The notes under the pieces were generated by a model. It was given only the letters and a program-made list of their open reading frames with translations, was not told where the DNA came from and searched no databases. Both the position numbers and the translations under genes were made by a program. This document shows, piece after piece, positions 33,288 through 45,800 of a DNA stretch of 64,000 nucleotides. Position 1 is the first letter of the stretch; each line of letters starts with the position of its first letter. This stretch comes from Mycogone perniciosa (lineage: Eukaryota > Ascomycota > Sordariomycetes > Hypocreales > Hypocreaceae), in the NCBI GenBank assembly GCA_025331125.1, contig JAOALB010000115.1, positions 121,905 to 185,904 on the forward strand, read 5' to 3'.

Positions 33288-34631
33288 GTCATTGTTCATT
33301 CACTGCCAAAAACAAAACCCGCATGAAGCAGAGATGCGAACACGGCCGAGAATTGGCCTCGAACATTATTATTAACAGCATTCGAGCTTTGCTATGGAAA
33401 GTTGGTCCGAAAACAAAGCCATGGTTGCATGTACAAATAACATGCTCCAACTTCGCAAGGTTATAATACCAGTCATTACCGAAAACATTACAAGGGACAT
33501 CCAAGGGCGAAGAGACGATATGATATTTGGCGGTAGATCTCCGTGATCCTACTTTCTTATACTTATTATAGGTTCTAAATATTAGACATTTGACGCCAAA
33601 GAGTAGCCTGATTGAAGTGAAGTGACTGTTGGAAATGCAGCGGATCGTCCCGTGTCGCTTAAAAGAATCTAACGGATAGTCACGTCGGGCATGTCGGCCC
33701 GAACGAGAAAGCCGCCGGATTCTGCGCTGCGAGGTGCCGCCAGACCCGGATTTTTCAGCTTGATTAAGGAGCCGAAAGTTTTGCTGAACCGATGCATAAA
33801 CGGGTTTTGCGGGTGCATCACATCAGGGACTCACCCGCATGCGGAGATTGAAGCGCCAGTGCATGTATTTTATGTTAGGTAGTATAATAATAAAGAGACG
33901 CCACTTGAATCATTGGCGGACATGAACGGAGCGGAGCGCAGAAACTCCGGGCATCACCACATGACAGTCCGGATCGAGGACTTGGGAATAAGCAAGCACA
34001 TGACAGATGCCGGGGCGTCAGAGATGCTGGCTTGATGAACCCGTCTTTCATGGTAATAGTTACGGAGTAAAATAGGTCGTACTACGGAGCACGGAGCGTG
34101 TCAGCAGCTGTCGGGATTCCCGGACATGTCAGCATCCCGAGCCATCCGCATTAGTAGCATCGCGAGGGCTTCGGACGTCGATCCATCAGTCATCAGCCAG
34201 CCGTGAATCCACAGACTTCCACATGAATGCGCCCGCAGTGAAGGATACGAAGCACGCGGTAAATAATTGTATACATAGTTTTCAGAATCCTGTTTTTGCG
34301 ACAATAGCAGTCATCTTACGGAGTACCGAGTGCAGTATTAATAGTAGGTAATCGCTTTCTAAGCGCCCTCTCCGTCTGTCTCAGTCATCGGCATCCCGAA
34401 CATGCCGCATTCCTTCCAGCCTCCATTTCAGTGACCCCCCACACACCAATTCTCCCATTACTTATCTTGAAAGACGCAGACCCCCCCCCGCAAGGGCCGT
34501 CGTAGCTGTCCAGTCTTTGCTCTTTTCAACCCTTAGGGCATCCCTCCCTCCCTTTTGCTATACGACTACTACTGCACTGCTCCGTTCCGTTACATATCTC
34601 CGTATCCCCGGACCTCCTCTTATCGTTTATC
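33288..34631. other. Intergenic, upstream of Sec14-like gene
   Basis: No supported gene. It contains CT- and C-rich promoter-proximal tracts (a run of C near 34483) and several TACGGAGTA motifs (34061, 34082, 34317). Confidence 0.4.
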
Positions 34632-36097
34632 ATGACGGCCGATCCGGCACTCGAGGGCTCCACCGCGGCTTCGCGGGTCAAATCCTCGACTTCGACGGTT
34701 AGTCAAGCGGCTGCTGCTGCTGCTGCGGCGGGTGTTTTCCCAAACGGCCACCTCGGACACTTGAGCGCGCCGCAGGAGGAGGCGTTGGATAGGTTCAAGG
34801 CGGTTCTCGAGGAGAACGGCCTGTGGAAGAGCGGGCCGCCGCCGTCGCATGACGACCAGACGCTGTTGCGCTACTTGCGCGCGCGACGATGGATCCCCGA
34901 GGACGCCTTGATTCAGTTCAAGGACACGGAGGAGTGGCGCGCTGCGAACGAGGTTGATGTGCTGTACCGCACCATTGAGCTCGATGCGTACGAGCAGAGT
35001 CGCCGTCTGGTATTACTTCTCTCCTTTCCCTCCTTTCCCTCCTCGCAAATGCACATGTAAACAGACGGCTAAACGCGACACCGCAGTATCCCCAATGGAC
35101 AGGCCGCCGCGACCGCCGCGGCATCCCCCTCTACGTCTTCGAGATCCGACACCTCGACAACAAAACCATCGCCAACTACGAGCGCCTCGGCGCCAACAGC
35201 ACCTTCTCCCAGGCCAAAACCGACGGCAACACGCCCCCCGGGCTGCTCCGCCTCTTCGCGCTCTACGAGAACCTGACGCGCTTCAACCATCCCTTCTGTA
35301 CGCACCTCCTCGCAAACCGCGAGAACCCCGACGTGCCCGTGACCATGAGCACCAACATCGTCGACATCTCGGGTGTGGGGCTCAAGCAGTTCTGGAACCT
35401 CAAGGGCCACATGCAGGTGGCTTCGCAGCTCGCGACGGCACATTATCCCGAGACGCTGGATCGCATCTTCATCATTGGCGCGCCCATGTTCTTCAGCACG
35501 GTTTGGGGCTGGATCAAGCGCTGGTTCGACCCGATTACCGTGTCCAAGATTTTCGTCCTGGCGCCTCATGAGGTGAAACCCACGCTGGAGAGCTTCATCG
35601 AGCCCCGGAACATCCCTAAGAAGTATGGCGGCGAGTTGGACTATACGTTTGGCCAGTTGGGCAACCCTGACCCTCTGTGGGATGGCGTTGTGAGGTGGGA
35701 GAATGGCCACTCGACGTTCCCTAGCGGGCCGCTGCTGTGGGAAGATGTCCAAGGCGAGGATCGACTCGTGTGTGTCCGGTTAGGCGCTGAAGGTGGGAAA
35801 ACGAAGAGGGAGGCGATTTGCACGATCCCCAAGGCGTGGCAGCCCCAGGAAAAAGCCGCTGACGAAACAACGGGAACGACCACGACCACGACCACGACCA
35901 GTACGTCTATCAACACCGCTGCCACCACTATTGCGGATGTATCTGAGGGAATACAGACTGGTGAGTTGCAGACGCACGATGACGCCACACAGACCGATGG
36001 CGCCGCGGAGGCAATTGAGAAGTTGATGATTGAAGACGAGAAGCACAATGATACCAAGATCACAGAGGTGCCGCCAGCCTCTGCCACCATTGCATGA
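34632..36097 (+). CDS. Sec14-like CRAL-TRIO lipid-transfer protein
   Basis: Two exons (34632..35009 and 35087..36097) encode 462 aa. The 77-bp intron is GTATTA...CCGCAG. An Ala-rich leader precedes a CRAL-TRIO N-terminal helix bundle with LLRYLRARRW (about residues 65-95). The lipid-binding CRAL-TRIO domain follows (about 125-300) with VDISGVGLKQFW, HYPETLDRIFIIGAP and PKKYGGELDY, all typical of Sec14 proteins. These exchange phosphatidylinositol and phosphatidylcholine between membranes and support phosphoinositide signalling. The C-terminal 120 residues are Thr-rich and acidic, with a run of Thr, and probably disordered. It may be a Csr1/Pdr16-type or GOLD-lacking Sec14 paralogue rather than Sec14 itself. 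Confidence 0.9.
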
Positions 36098-36491
36098 ACG
36101 GAACAGGAAGACCAGTAAATTGGCAGGAAAAATAATCAACGTGGACAGTACCACGTACACCCTCCCTCCTTTTTGGAGTATCACGGGGGAATGGTGTTTT
36201 GCATGGGGATTTTCAGGATTATTGCTTGCGACGACGGTATCTATATCACTTCTCAGGGAAGCAGACGGCCTTGAGAGTATTTTCAGGCTTAAGGGGAGTA
36301 CGTCTTATACCAGTATCCATGGCGAGTATGTATTATACAGACATGCGTTAACGAGTCAATGGACTCTATAGATTATTATTATTATTGTGTTGCAGTATCT
36401 TCTCTGCTTGTAGAAAATGTAACAGCATGGTGACCAAACGTCTTTCTAATTGCTTCTCGGCCAGCTTGTTTGGCCATGTTTATCCAAATCC

Positions 36492-37238
36492 TCACGTCTC
36501 TCCTTTCCCAACGGCCCTCCTCCTCCTCCACTCCTCCACGCCCTTGCCAATCTCCTCCCACGTCACACCATCTCTCACCAACCTCATTGTCACGCCCAAC
36601 TGCTCCGTCTCCCTATTCCTCGCCTCATCATCGAAAAATAGCATGTCCTCATACCGCAGTCCAGTTTTCTTCTGCAGCGCTTCGAAATGCCGAATCTTAC
36701 TCCCCGGGTAAATCTCCAACCCACCGTCAAAGGCATCTATCGCAACAGCAGCCCTCTTGCTGCGCGACCCCGATGATTTCTTCTCTTCCCCATCGGTCGC
36801 AGGGGGTAGTTGTAAGCCCTTGAGTAATTCGCGCGCTAGACTGGGTGCGCTGGTCCGCGACGCCACGCCTAGCTTGATTTTCACCGTCGCGCAGAGGTGA
36901 GGCAGGACCTGGAGAATCGCAGGCACGTCGCTGTAAAAGGCGAACTCCTCGCCGCTGCGGTCTGTCGCGGCGGTGTGTTGCGCATTGATTTTGAGGGGCG
37001 GAGTGACGTGGGTGTCGACCCAGAAGGGCCACAGCGTGTAATCGAGATCGAAGACGATGAGTTTAGGGAACGGGAGCGACGGGTCGGCGAGAGAGGCGGG
37101 GAGATTGCTGTTGGTGATGGCAGCAGCAGCAGTCGTATTGAAGGTCGGCGTTGTTGGTGTGTTTGTGCCGGTGGAGGGGAGAGAGAGCGAGAGAGAGATG
37201 TTGGATGAGGAGGTCGGAAAAGAGAGCTTTCTGGGCAT
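36492..37238 (-). CDS. Magnesium-dependent phosphatase-1 (MDP-1) like HAD phosphatase
   Basis: A single-exon 248-aa protein. After a Ser/Thr-rich N-terminus of about 55 residues, the HAD nucleophile motif FDLDYTLWPFW (Asp64, Asp66) appears. It is followed by GVASRTSAP (motif II), the lysine of YPGSK, and MLFFDDEARN (motif III), which together define the acid phosphatase/MDP-1 family. These enzymes dephosphorylate protein phosphotyrosine or glycated amines in the cytosol. An insert of about 20 residues (EEKKSSGSRSKRA) lies before the last half. The domain is complete. The gene is tail-to-tail with the Sec14-like gene. Confidence 0.88.
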   Translation of the reverse strand: MPRKLSFPTSSSNISLSLSLPSTGTNTPTTPTFNTTAAAAITNSNLPASLADPSLPFPKLIVFDLDYTLWPFWVDTHVTPPLKINAQHTAATDRSGEEFAFYSDVPAILQVLPHLCATVKIKLGVASRTSAPSLARELLKGLQLPPATDGEEKKSSGSRSKRAAVAIDAFDGGLEIYPGSKIRHFEALQKKTGLRYEDMLFFDDEARNRETEQLGVTMRLVRDGVTWEEIGKGVEEWRRRRAVGKGET

Positions 37239-37348
37239 GGCGGAGGTATTAATCGCCGTTCAATATACGGAGTACTGACATTGAAGCGTAGATATGAAGT
37301 TGATAGATGGAGGGGCAGAGGGCGATGGTGGAGTTGTCATTCCTGGGG

Positions 37349-37711
37349 TTAGGGTCGGGTCAGTGTGCGTGGTAGTGTTTGATGCCCTGCATTTTGAGCC
37401 ATCGCCGCAGCGTGTGCCTCGTGCAGCCCAGATTGGCATGTTTGATGATTTCTCCGTATGTGACAAAAGGGGTCTTCTGGATCATTTGAAGTATATAATT
37501 CCTCTTGCTCTCTGTAATCTTTGGCGGCCGTCCCGAGCGCGGTTTCGACTTGCCGGCCTGTTGCTCTCGATAGCGTCGAATGATACCATATACGGCGTCT
37601 CTGTGACATTGTTGCGTTGAGCTCGAATGTCGCTGCGACCCGCGCCCTCATGAGAGGGCTCCATTCTTTTTCCGGTGCCATATTTTCAGTATTTTCAGCA
37701 TTTTCAACCAT
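37349..37711 (-). pseudogene. Tc1/mariner-like transposase remnant (HTH region)
   Basis: The minus strand encodes the paired helix-turn-helix DNA-binding part of a Tc1/mariner-type transposase. The first part (MAPEKEWSPLMRARVAATFE) is in one frame and the second (AVYGIIRRYREQQ, then KPRSGRPPKITESKR and TRHTLRRWLKMQGIKHYH) in another. The two are separated by a one-base shift near 37595. The second frame stops at a TGA where a TGA-for-CGA change is plausible. No catalytic DDE/D domain follows, so this is a truncated, dead copy. Confidence 0.7.
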
Positions 37712-37929
37712 TCTTTTGGGTGTGATGTTGCTAAAGTTGCAGCTGAGTTGGATAAAGGTGATGTCGTAATGGTTCCTGCTGAGGCGGCCCCGCCTTTATA
37801 CATTTTTGGGACTTTTGTGTACTTCGCTTCGTACTCCTACTATTTATTGTATTGCAACACGCTGATATAAGACCATTGGCAACCCAAAAAAGAAAAAAAG
37901 AAATGCTAACAGAATCCCCAAGTATGCAT

Positions 37930-39775
37930 CTAATTCTTTCCTCCTTCAAGCAGGTCCTCCCCCGTTGGGCCGCTGCACTTCAAGCCCTCCATCAGCTTTT
38001 CATCCACACTCGCCTCCTGAGCCTGGCCTGCTGTATCCTCGAGGCTCTTGATGCTACTGGCCCTGCTCACATCTGCACTCAACGGGCTCTGCACCCTTAG
38101 CCCTAGGTCCTTTTCCGTCGTCTCCAGAGTCTCGCCACTTTCGGTACCCTTCCAGTTAGCGGCCGCGACTTGCAGAACAGGCTCTCCCTCCTTGGGCTCG
38201 CTGACCTCCTGACCGGGAACTGGTGCGCCGCCATCAGCAACTCGCCATACCACTGACATTCGATCCAGTGCTCTTGCTCCCTTTCTACTAGAGCCCCTGA
38301 TACCATCCATAGCATCCCACTCTATTGAGAAAATCCCGCTATCGTTCGGCTTCCCATCCTGTTCAGGGCCTTGCCCCTCGAAAAAGGCATTGAACCAGAC
38401 ATGACCAACTGCTGTCACCATTGTGAGCCCCATGGCTTTGGGTGTCCTATTCCGCCGCTCCACTGAAATGTTGATATCGCTGTTGGGGATGCGAATGGGT
38501 TGGTTGGGCTTGAAGATGACAGCCATGCCTCCTGGCTCCTGGTCCTCTGGTGGTTCGGTACGGACCTCAGCCGATGACGGCCCCGGCATGGCTCCAGATT
38601 CGGGTGTTATCTTGGCTCTTAATTTATCCACCTTTTGATGAGACCCTGGTGGTGATACTTTTTGGATAAGACTGGCCCCTTTTCGTCTGAGCAGCTGTTC
38701 CATCGATTGATCCGAAGGTCGTCGTGATGTATCATCAGATTTGTCGTTCTTCTTCTGCTCATCATTCGCCGCCTCTGAGAATTCCACCTGATCGGGAACC
38801 TTTTCCTTGGGGTTGGTCGAATATCCCGCCAAATCCCACATTATCTCTGAGAGACCACCGCCCTCAGGCGCGTCTCCTTCCACCACCACCCTCTCCTCCT
38901 TCTTAAACGTGTGCATCACCTCGATCTTCTTGCCCTCATCGGCAAAGCCTTCAACATCCATCTTCACTCCATTCCGGAGACCCCATACGTGAATCTCGAT
39001 AATCTCAATGGGTCGGTCGATGTATTTTTTCCCGCCCTTGGTCCAACGGTCAACATAGCCAACCCATCGCACTTGGGAGGGAATTGATACGCCGGCTCCA
39101 AACTGAGGCCGCATGCGACGTTGAGTAAATCGTGCCAGGGCATCTTCAGCCTTCCACCCCTCCTCTGCAATGAGATAACTGCAACTGGCGGTCCCGCTTC
39201 TTCCCTTCCCAGCCTTACAGTGAACGACAACGACTCTGTTCTTATTTCTCTCGCCTTTGGCTGGCTTAGAATCTATTTTCGGGTCTGGTCCATTGGGTGT
39301 GCCAGCTACGGTCGCTGATGACTGTGATTGCGTATCTTGCGTGGCTTCTTTAACATCGCCGTCATACAGCCAATTCCTCATACTAGCCATAATCATCGGC
39401 ACGAGTCTAAATGGCGGTGGGTGATGATCAGGCCACGGGTAGTGCCATATTCGTCCGTAGACAGCCTCATCCGGATATCCAGTCCCCTCTGCGCGAAACT
39501 CCCATATTGCCCAATCCTTGCCATGCTTGGAGTCTAGGAAGGCGACGAGTTGGTCGAGAGGATTTCGGTAAGCAAGTTGGGGGTACGTTTGCGACGGTCC
39601 TGATCTAGAACACGCAACTCGTGATTAGCTACAGAATGGTAGAAAGATGGATTAACGAATGAGGTTATTGGACGCACGTAGCAATGATATAATCCGTAAC
39701 ATAGCAAAGGTCCAGCCCTGCCTCTGGATGTCGTGATCGCGGACTCGCAATGATTTGCCGCAGAATCGAAGCCAT
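37930..39775 (-). CDS. PTEN/Tep1-like phosphoinositide 3-phosphatase
   Basis: Two exons (39775..39678 and 39604..37930) encode 590 aa. The 73-bp intron joins IIAT to SGPSQTYP. The N-terminus (MASILRQIIASPR, then GLDLCYVTDYII) is the conserved PTEN start. HYPWPDHHPPPF supplies the WPD-loop Asp, and the P-loop HCKAGKGRSG has the catalytic Cys162. A C2-like membrane-binding region follows (IEIIEIHVWGLRNGVKMDVEGF, then VWFNAFFEG). Tep1 enzymes dephosphorylate PtdIns(3,4,5)P3 or PtdIns(3,4)P2 at the plasma membrane and oppose PI3-kinase signalling. Fungal homologues have this same long Ser/Pro/Glu-rich insertion between the phosphatase and C2 parts. The C-terminal tail is acidic. Confidence 0.93.
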
Positions 39776-40878
39776 GGCGGTAGGTCGTATACACTTATTG
39801 CTGGCAGACGAAGGATCCGAGACACTGCCACCACGATGCAAGAGGCGCGGCCCTGCAGATACGGTTCAGACAAGCCAAGAAGGCAACTTCTCCTCTGGGG
39901 AAATGTAATGGTCCAAACAGCGACCAAGGCACGAGGACAAGGAGGAGGTAATTACTTTAGGTAAAGACAACTTGAAAGAAAAGGACCCAAAGCGGCTTTT
40001 ATTAGGCACTGTGTCTCGTGCCAGGCTGCCTGATCGATAGCATTCGCTGTGGATTGGATGAGGCCTCAGCACCTGAAATCGTCAATGCTACGGGCGTATG
40101 GGAGGCCTGCCAGCGGTTGCAGCAGCGTAGCTCCAGTGAGCTCCAGCGAGTTCCCGGGCGACGTCATCACCAACAGTTGCCCCACGGCGGGTCTTCTTCC
40201 CCGCCTGTGCCACAGGTGGCGCCAACTTTAGTACTGATCTGTCAGATCTCGGCGTCTCAGGCTGCCAGTCTGCTGCTCAGCCACCATCACGGAGCTGACT
40301 AGGTAGCTTGCTGAAGCTAACAAGCCGGCCACCTGGCTTCAAAGCCATGGACAAATTGTGGCAATAACAGACAGTTTGATTACGCATACTCATCATCGTG
40401 CCAGGTAAAGCATACACGTATTGAAAGAGCTAGAGGAAGCCTAAACAGTAAAAATAGTTACAACGTCAACAAACACCAGTGTAATCCGTTGCACACCATC
40501 TTATGCCATTTTACTGCCAGCCTTGTTCCATGCCCAGTGGAGGGGAGGCGTCTCTTCTCCTTGATGACATCTTCCCCAAATCCCCGTTGATCCCAGCGGT
40601 GCTGGAACTCCCCCTGAAAAGCTGACAAAAACCATTATTGGATCCAGTAGATCATAGATTTGGTCCCGGTTCCTGCAGGCCAAATCCGTTTGTCGCAAAG
40701 CCAAGGCTCGGTTGACTTCTATTCCAGTTAAGAATTTCAGTCATCTACCTTGGTAGCGTCGTCACCGGTTTTATTCTCCTTGTCTCATGTGTCTCGTATG
40801 AACTATAAGGGCCGCAGGTCGGACACCGCACTGTTGGAATAGAGCTCACCACTGCTCTGTAACCGATTTTGTTGTCCA
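39776..40878. other. Intergenic between tep1-like and Pom33-like genes
   Basis: About 1.1 kb without a supported gene on either strand. Confidence 0.45.
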
Positions 40879-42036
40879 TTACGACGTCTTCTTGGCGGGG
40901 CCAGCGCTGACGTACTTGGTGATATCGGTAACGTCGTGGAACTGGCGGCCTGCGTTCTTGACGCCATCCCAAACCTGCTTGGCGGCGGGAGGAGTTCCCT
41001 GGGCACAAACAAGGTGGTCGACTCGCGCGCTAAGAAGAGCCAGGGAGGTCTGCACATGGCTGCTCTGAGTGTAGCGCGCACGGATGAATGCGGTGTACAG
41101 ACCAAGCAGAATCCAGGACCTACGCTGGAAAAGGACGGCAGACAGAAGCACTCGAACCCACAGGAGAATCTCGAGAGTGGCGACGATGGACATGGACATG
41201 TCGTAGTACTCCTTGACGAAGGCACCGATCTTATCGGCCCAAGGGTTGGTAACCTTGGCGCGAGGAGAGGAACCGTCCGCGGGGGCCGGTAATGGCATGA
41301 AGATGGGAATCAAGTTGGCGCGAGTATAGGTAGCGACGTGGAAGACGGAGTAAACGCAATACGGGAGCAGAGCGAGGGGGTATTGAGGGGAGAGGAGCCA
41401 GACAAGCGCCAGCACTGAGAACAAAGTGGTTAGTAAAATGAATGGCGAAATAGCAAGGAGCTCGTTAACCATACGGAGGTATTGGACGTTCTCATCAGCC
41501 AACAAGCCGATGATGCCATTTGGCATCTTGCTACCAGTCTTTGCCCGAGCCCGTTGCGTCTTGTAAACAACAATGCCATAGGTCAGGGCAGCTGCGGCGA
41601 ATGAGCATCGATAGGAGAACTGAGCCATGCCGCCATAGTAGTTCATGCGTAGCCAAGAGAAGCTGTATCGGATTGTGGTCAAGATGAGCGTCATGTGCCT
41701 GTGCGAGGTTTCGAGTCAGCGCGTTGCCACGACTTTCCAGTCACCCAGGACCGTTGATTCCTTTGCTTTTGTCCTATGTTGGCCGGGGGGGGGGGGCTCT
41801 TCTCTTGCTCTCTGTTCTGGGACGTGCATGGAGAGGTCGAAGGAAATGCTTCAAAGGTGACGTGGGCAGGGGAGAGCATACCCGGCAAACCAAGCAACTG
41901 TGCGACAGAAGCATCGTCAGCAAATCTGAATATGCAGGCGGATTGGGGCTAATCTCGCATGCCACCTACATTGTAGAGTCTGGGCAAGGGCCAGGATGCG
42001 CTCCTGGAGCGGGACATTGGCATTTGGGGGTGCCAT
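40879..42036 (-). CDS. Pom33/Per33 (TMEM33 family) nuclear pore / ER membrane protein
   Basis: Three exons (42036..41970, 41897..41882, 41698..40879) encode 300 aa. The middle exon is only 16 nt and joins LQ to FAWFAG before HMTLIL, restoring the family N-terminus. Introns are 72 and 183 bp, the second with a run of 12 G at 41785..41796. Four hydrophobic segments, a KTGSKMPNGIIGLLADENVQYL loop and a soluble C-terminal helical tail fit the TMEM33/Pom33 family. The yeast members help assemble nuclear pores and shape ER tubules. The protein ends AGPAKKTS. Confidence 0.85.
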
Positions 42037-42875
42037 GATTCTGCGGTGATTCTGCGGTGCTAGCTGCTGTCGCGCGAGAGACGGACGAGAATTGAGGGAT
42101 CGCGAGGATGTGCGTAATGCCGCGGCAGACGATGTGATGCAGCTGAGTCGTCGTGAGGGGTAGCAGGATGACGCTAATGGGCGGTTCGATCACTAGAGCA
42201 AAGGTTTGGGTTGGGCTAGAGGAGAGGCGATAGGCGATAGGCGAAGAGCGTTTAATCGTAGGTGGAAGAGAACTGTCGACTCGACTTGAACGAAGGCGGT
42301 GATGAAGGAGAAGAAGAAAGGAAGAAGTGGAGATGGATCCCTTCGGGTGGTTTGTGGTGGCTGGAGAGATATGCACGATGAGCAATGTTGTCCAACCAGG
42401 TTTGGAGGTATGAAAGGGAGATGGAAGAGCCGAGCCTTGGATTTATAAGAGAGAGCTTGTCGTTGCCTAGGAAAATCGGTGGGTGGTCTGGTGGGTGCGT
42501 CATAGCGATTAGGTACCCACTAAAACTCCCTGCAGAGCTACGCTACCAGGTGTGGACAGCTTTCAGCATCAACAAGCCATGTATGCTAAAAACAACGCTT
42601 CGAGAATCAGGTGATAATGATATTAATAAATATTTTAACACAAGTAATCGCCACCTGAGGGCATAAAGCACCCTACCAGCACCCTAAGCATATAGAACAT
42701 CTTATCTAGCCCAACGCGCTTGGCTCAAGTCCTGCAGTTTACATCATACATACTTCATACAAAGTATGGAGTAAGTGAAATAAATGTATGTACAAAGCTG
42801 CTAAAACACCCGTCAAGGGATTCTAAATCTCTCTCCATCCCTCCATCACTCCATCCTCGACATAACAGTGAATCA
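42037..42875. other. Intergenic before ABC transporter 3' end
   Basis: No gene recognised. It includes the Pom33 promoter side and an AT-rich stretch near 42615..42640. Confidence 0.4.
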
Positions 42876-45800
42876 TCATTGCTCTTTCGTCACTTCAACC
42901 GACTGGCTGTGCTCATGTCTCGCATGGACTGAGTCTCCCTGCCACAGGCTTCGGAACTTACCTCCTTCGTTGCTCAGCAAATCTCGCGGTTTTCCCACCT
43001 CTACTATCTCTCCTTCACTCATCACAATGACTTTGTTACAGTCCAAAGCTCCCTTGAGTCTGTGCGCAACACAAATGATGGTATACAACGGAAACTCGCG
43101 TTGTATCACACTCCACATCGACCTCTCCGTCTTCATGTCCAATCCGCTGTTGAATTCATCCAAAAGCAAGACACCGCCTGGCGTCTTCTCGAAGGACGAG
43201 CCAGATCGCTGACGCAATTTGACTCGTACTATAGCCCTGGCGAGGCTGAAGAGCTGCTTCTGGCCGCGACTTAGGGCATCGCCATTCAACTCGGCGTCGA
43301 GCCCGCCACGAGATTTGACCAGCTCCCAGAGCCCGACTGCTTGGAGGGCATACTCACATTCTTCATCCTGCTGTGCTTGCGATTTGCCATGTTTGTACGT
43401 ATCGAAATCGAGCTCGGAGTCTTTTCCGTGATACTCCAAATTATCACGTACGGTACAGCGCTCCCGCAAGAAGAACGGCACCTGTGGGAGGGCGATGATA
43501 CGATTCCGGAGTGTTGAACAAGCTACATCACACGTATCGACATTGTCAAGGAGTACGTCCCCTGAGGTTGGTTTGAGGAAGCCTTGGAGAAGGAGAAGCA
43601 ACGATGACTTGCCACTACAATTACATCGTTAGAAAATCCACACACTTGAACAATTGGGGGATCAGACTACCTTCCAGTTCTTCCGTAGATCAGTACTCGC
43701 TCACCCGAAGCTGCCGACATGGAGATATTTCGGAGAATATTCACACTGGAGGCATTGGAGCCTCTTGCTTTCTTCTTGCCTGGAAAAGATATGTCCGTCC
43801 TAGAGCAAACGCCAATCAGTACATTGCTGCTGCAGACTCTATTTAAGTCGGCCTGAGTAAGATCGATGGGATGACTACATACCTATAGGCAGCGGAGACT
43901 CGGTCCAGCTTGATATCACCGGCACTAGGCCACTGACGGTCCGGAGGAGCTGAGACGTTTCGATCTGAACCCTCACGAGGGACCCTGTGTTCCAATGTTC
44001 TCAAGCGACTGAGAGCCACTGTGGCAGTCTGCAATTCGGAATAGCATCTCACCAAGTTGCCCATCAGTTCTCCAAATGACATCAAACTAACAAGGCCAAC
44101 GCCAGTAAAGCCTGCGCTCGTGCGTAACTGAGTAGCAAGTGCAACGAAAAAAATGGCAAAGGCTGCGACGCACAGATTGAGAACCATATTGAGCCATTGT
44201 TGCAGCATTGGAAGTAGATAGGATGATCGCTGGGACTCGTCAAGGAGCTTTGCGTTCAAATCAATGTTTGCAGAAACCCATCCAAATGCGCGAATCGTTG
44301 CAAGGCCATCAATGGTCTCCATGAAGTGCTTGCTAGAGGCGCAAGGCCAGTTAGAACTCAACATGCACCAAGGCAAAGAGGCGACACACGTAGAAATGGA
44401 TTGTATGGGTTGGTAGACTTACTACAGAGGCTCCTTTGACTCCAACATAAGGACGCGGAGCTGCGTTGAGGTCTTCAAGTAGCATTTCTGAACGAAGAAA
44501 AGCACGAATAAGATGACGGGGTATCCAATGAGCACGTATGGCGACGCAATACCGATAAGCGCAGCTTGGCCAACGGCGGTTAGGCCAGTAAGTACCGTGT
44601 TACCAAGAGAGTTATTTAGGTCATTGTCAACAATTGACATGTCCTGCGAGAAATAGCCTGTTGGAACTCCCGCGTCCACGGTAGTATAATACTCGAGGGG
44701 TGCTCGTAGCAGGATGCAGAGTGCCCGGAAATGCAGTTTCGAACTTGCCCTTGGGCCCATGACATTGCCATTGTAGCCGAAAAAGGCCGCGAGCAGAGTT
44801 AGACAAACAATTTGGAGCATAAAGTATATTCCAAGGTAGAATGAGAGCCTTTCCAGGCCGTATTTCGAGTTTTGCCAGAACTCTAACCAGACTGTGGAGA
44901 AGTTGTAGAGGAAGGCAAATCCAATTCCAGCTGTGAGGAAAGGCAGTAGCATGGTGACACCTATGGCTACAAGGTAGAACTTATAGTTTGCAAGGTCGCT
45001 GGTAGATCGATTCGTCTCGGCGTCTGGCTCGTTCTCCTCGGATTTCGGGGCTGCGCTGAAAGATGTTTCTGCCCCCTCCTCCTGGGATGACTGTTTTGGG
45101 GTATTAGCCGTGTCGAGGAGAAACTCACCCAGAGCACCGTCTTTGGATAGCTCTAAATCCGTAACGGAACTTTGATGCAGTATCTCTTTATCGCGGAGGA
45201 TAATGACCCAGTCGGCGAGTCGGAAATGTCGGGTAGGCTGAGTGGAAAGAAAAACTGTTGTCCCGATCTTGCGAAAGAGTCCATCAGGGCCAAAGACATC
45301 GCGGATAATAAGATTCTCAGTATGAGAGTCCATTCCACTTAGTACATCGTCGAGTATTGCCACATCGGGACGGGTATATAATGCCCGGGCCAGACATATC
45401 CTTTTCCTTTGCCCGCCACTGAGAGCCAGGCCTTTGCTGCCCACGACAGTCTGATCTTTTCTTGGTATTGATTCAAAGTCACTTGACAAATGACAAGATC
45501 GCACGACCTCTTCATACCATGGCGCATTGTAGCTCCCAAAGCCGACAATGTTCTCCCTAATGGTAGAGTTGAAGAGGAATGGGTCTTGATCACAATATGC
45601 CATCTGCGCCGTGTGGTCATGCCAATGCACACTACCTTCAGAAAAGGGCACTTCCCGTAGAAGTGCCTTGCAAAGCGTCGACTTTCCGACTGCCATTCCC
45701 CCAGTAATCATTGTGAAACTTGAGGGCCTGATGGAAAGCTCAATGTTCTCAAGAGCCCAAGAGTCCCCATCCCATCCAAATTTGCCGTTCTGTACGGTAA

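Noticed and set aside
35069..35752. 227-codon minus-strand ORF across the Sec14-like gene
   Set aside because: GC-rich antisense shadow; the plus-strand CRAL-TRIO frame is clearly the coding one.
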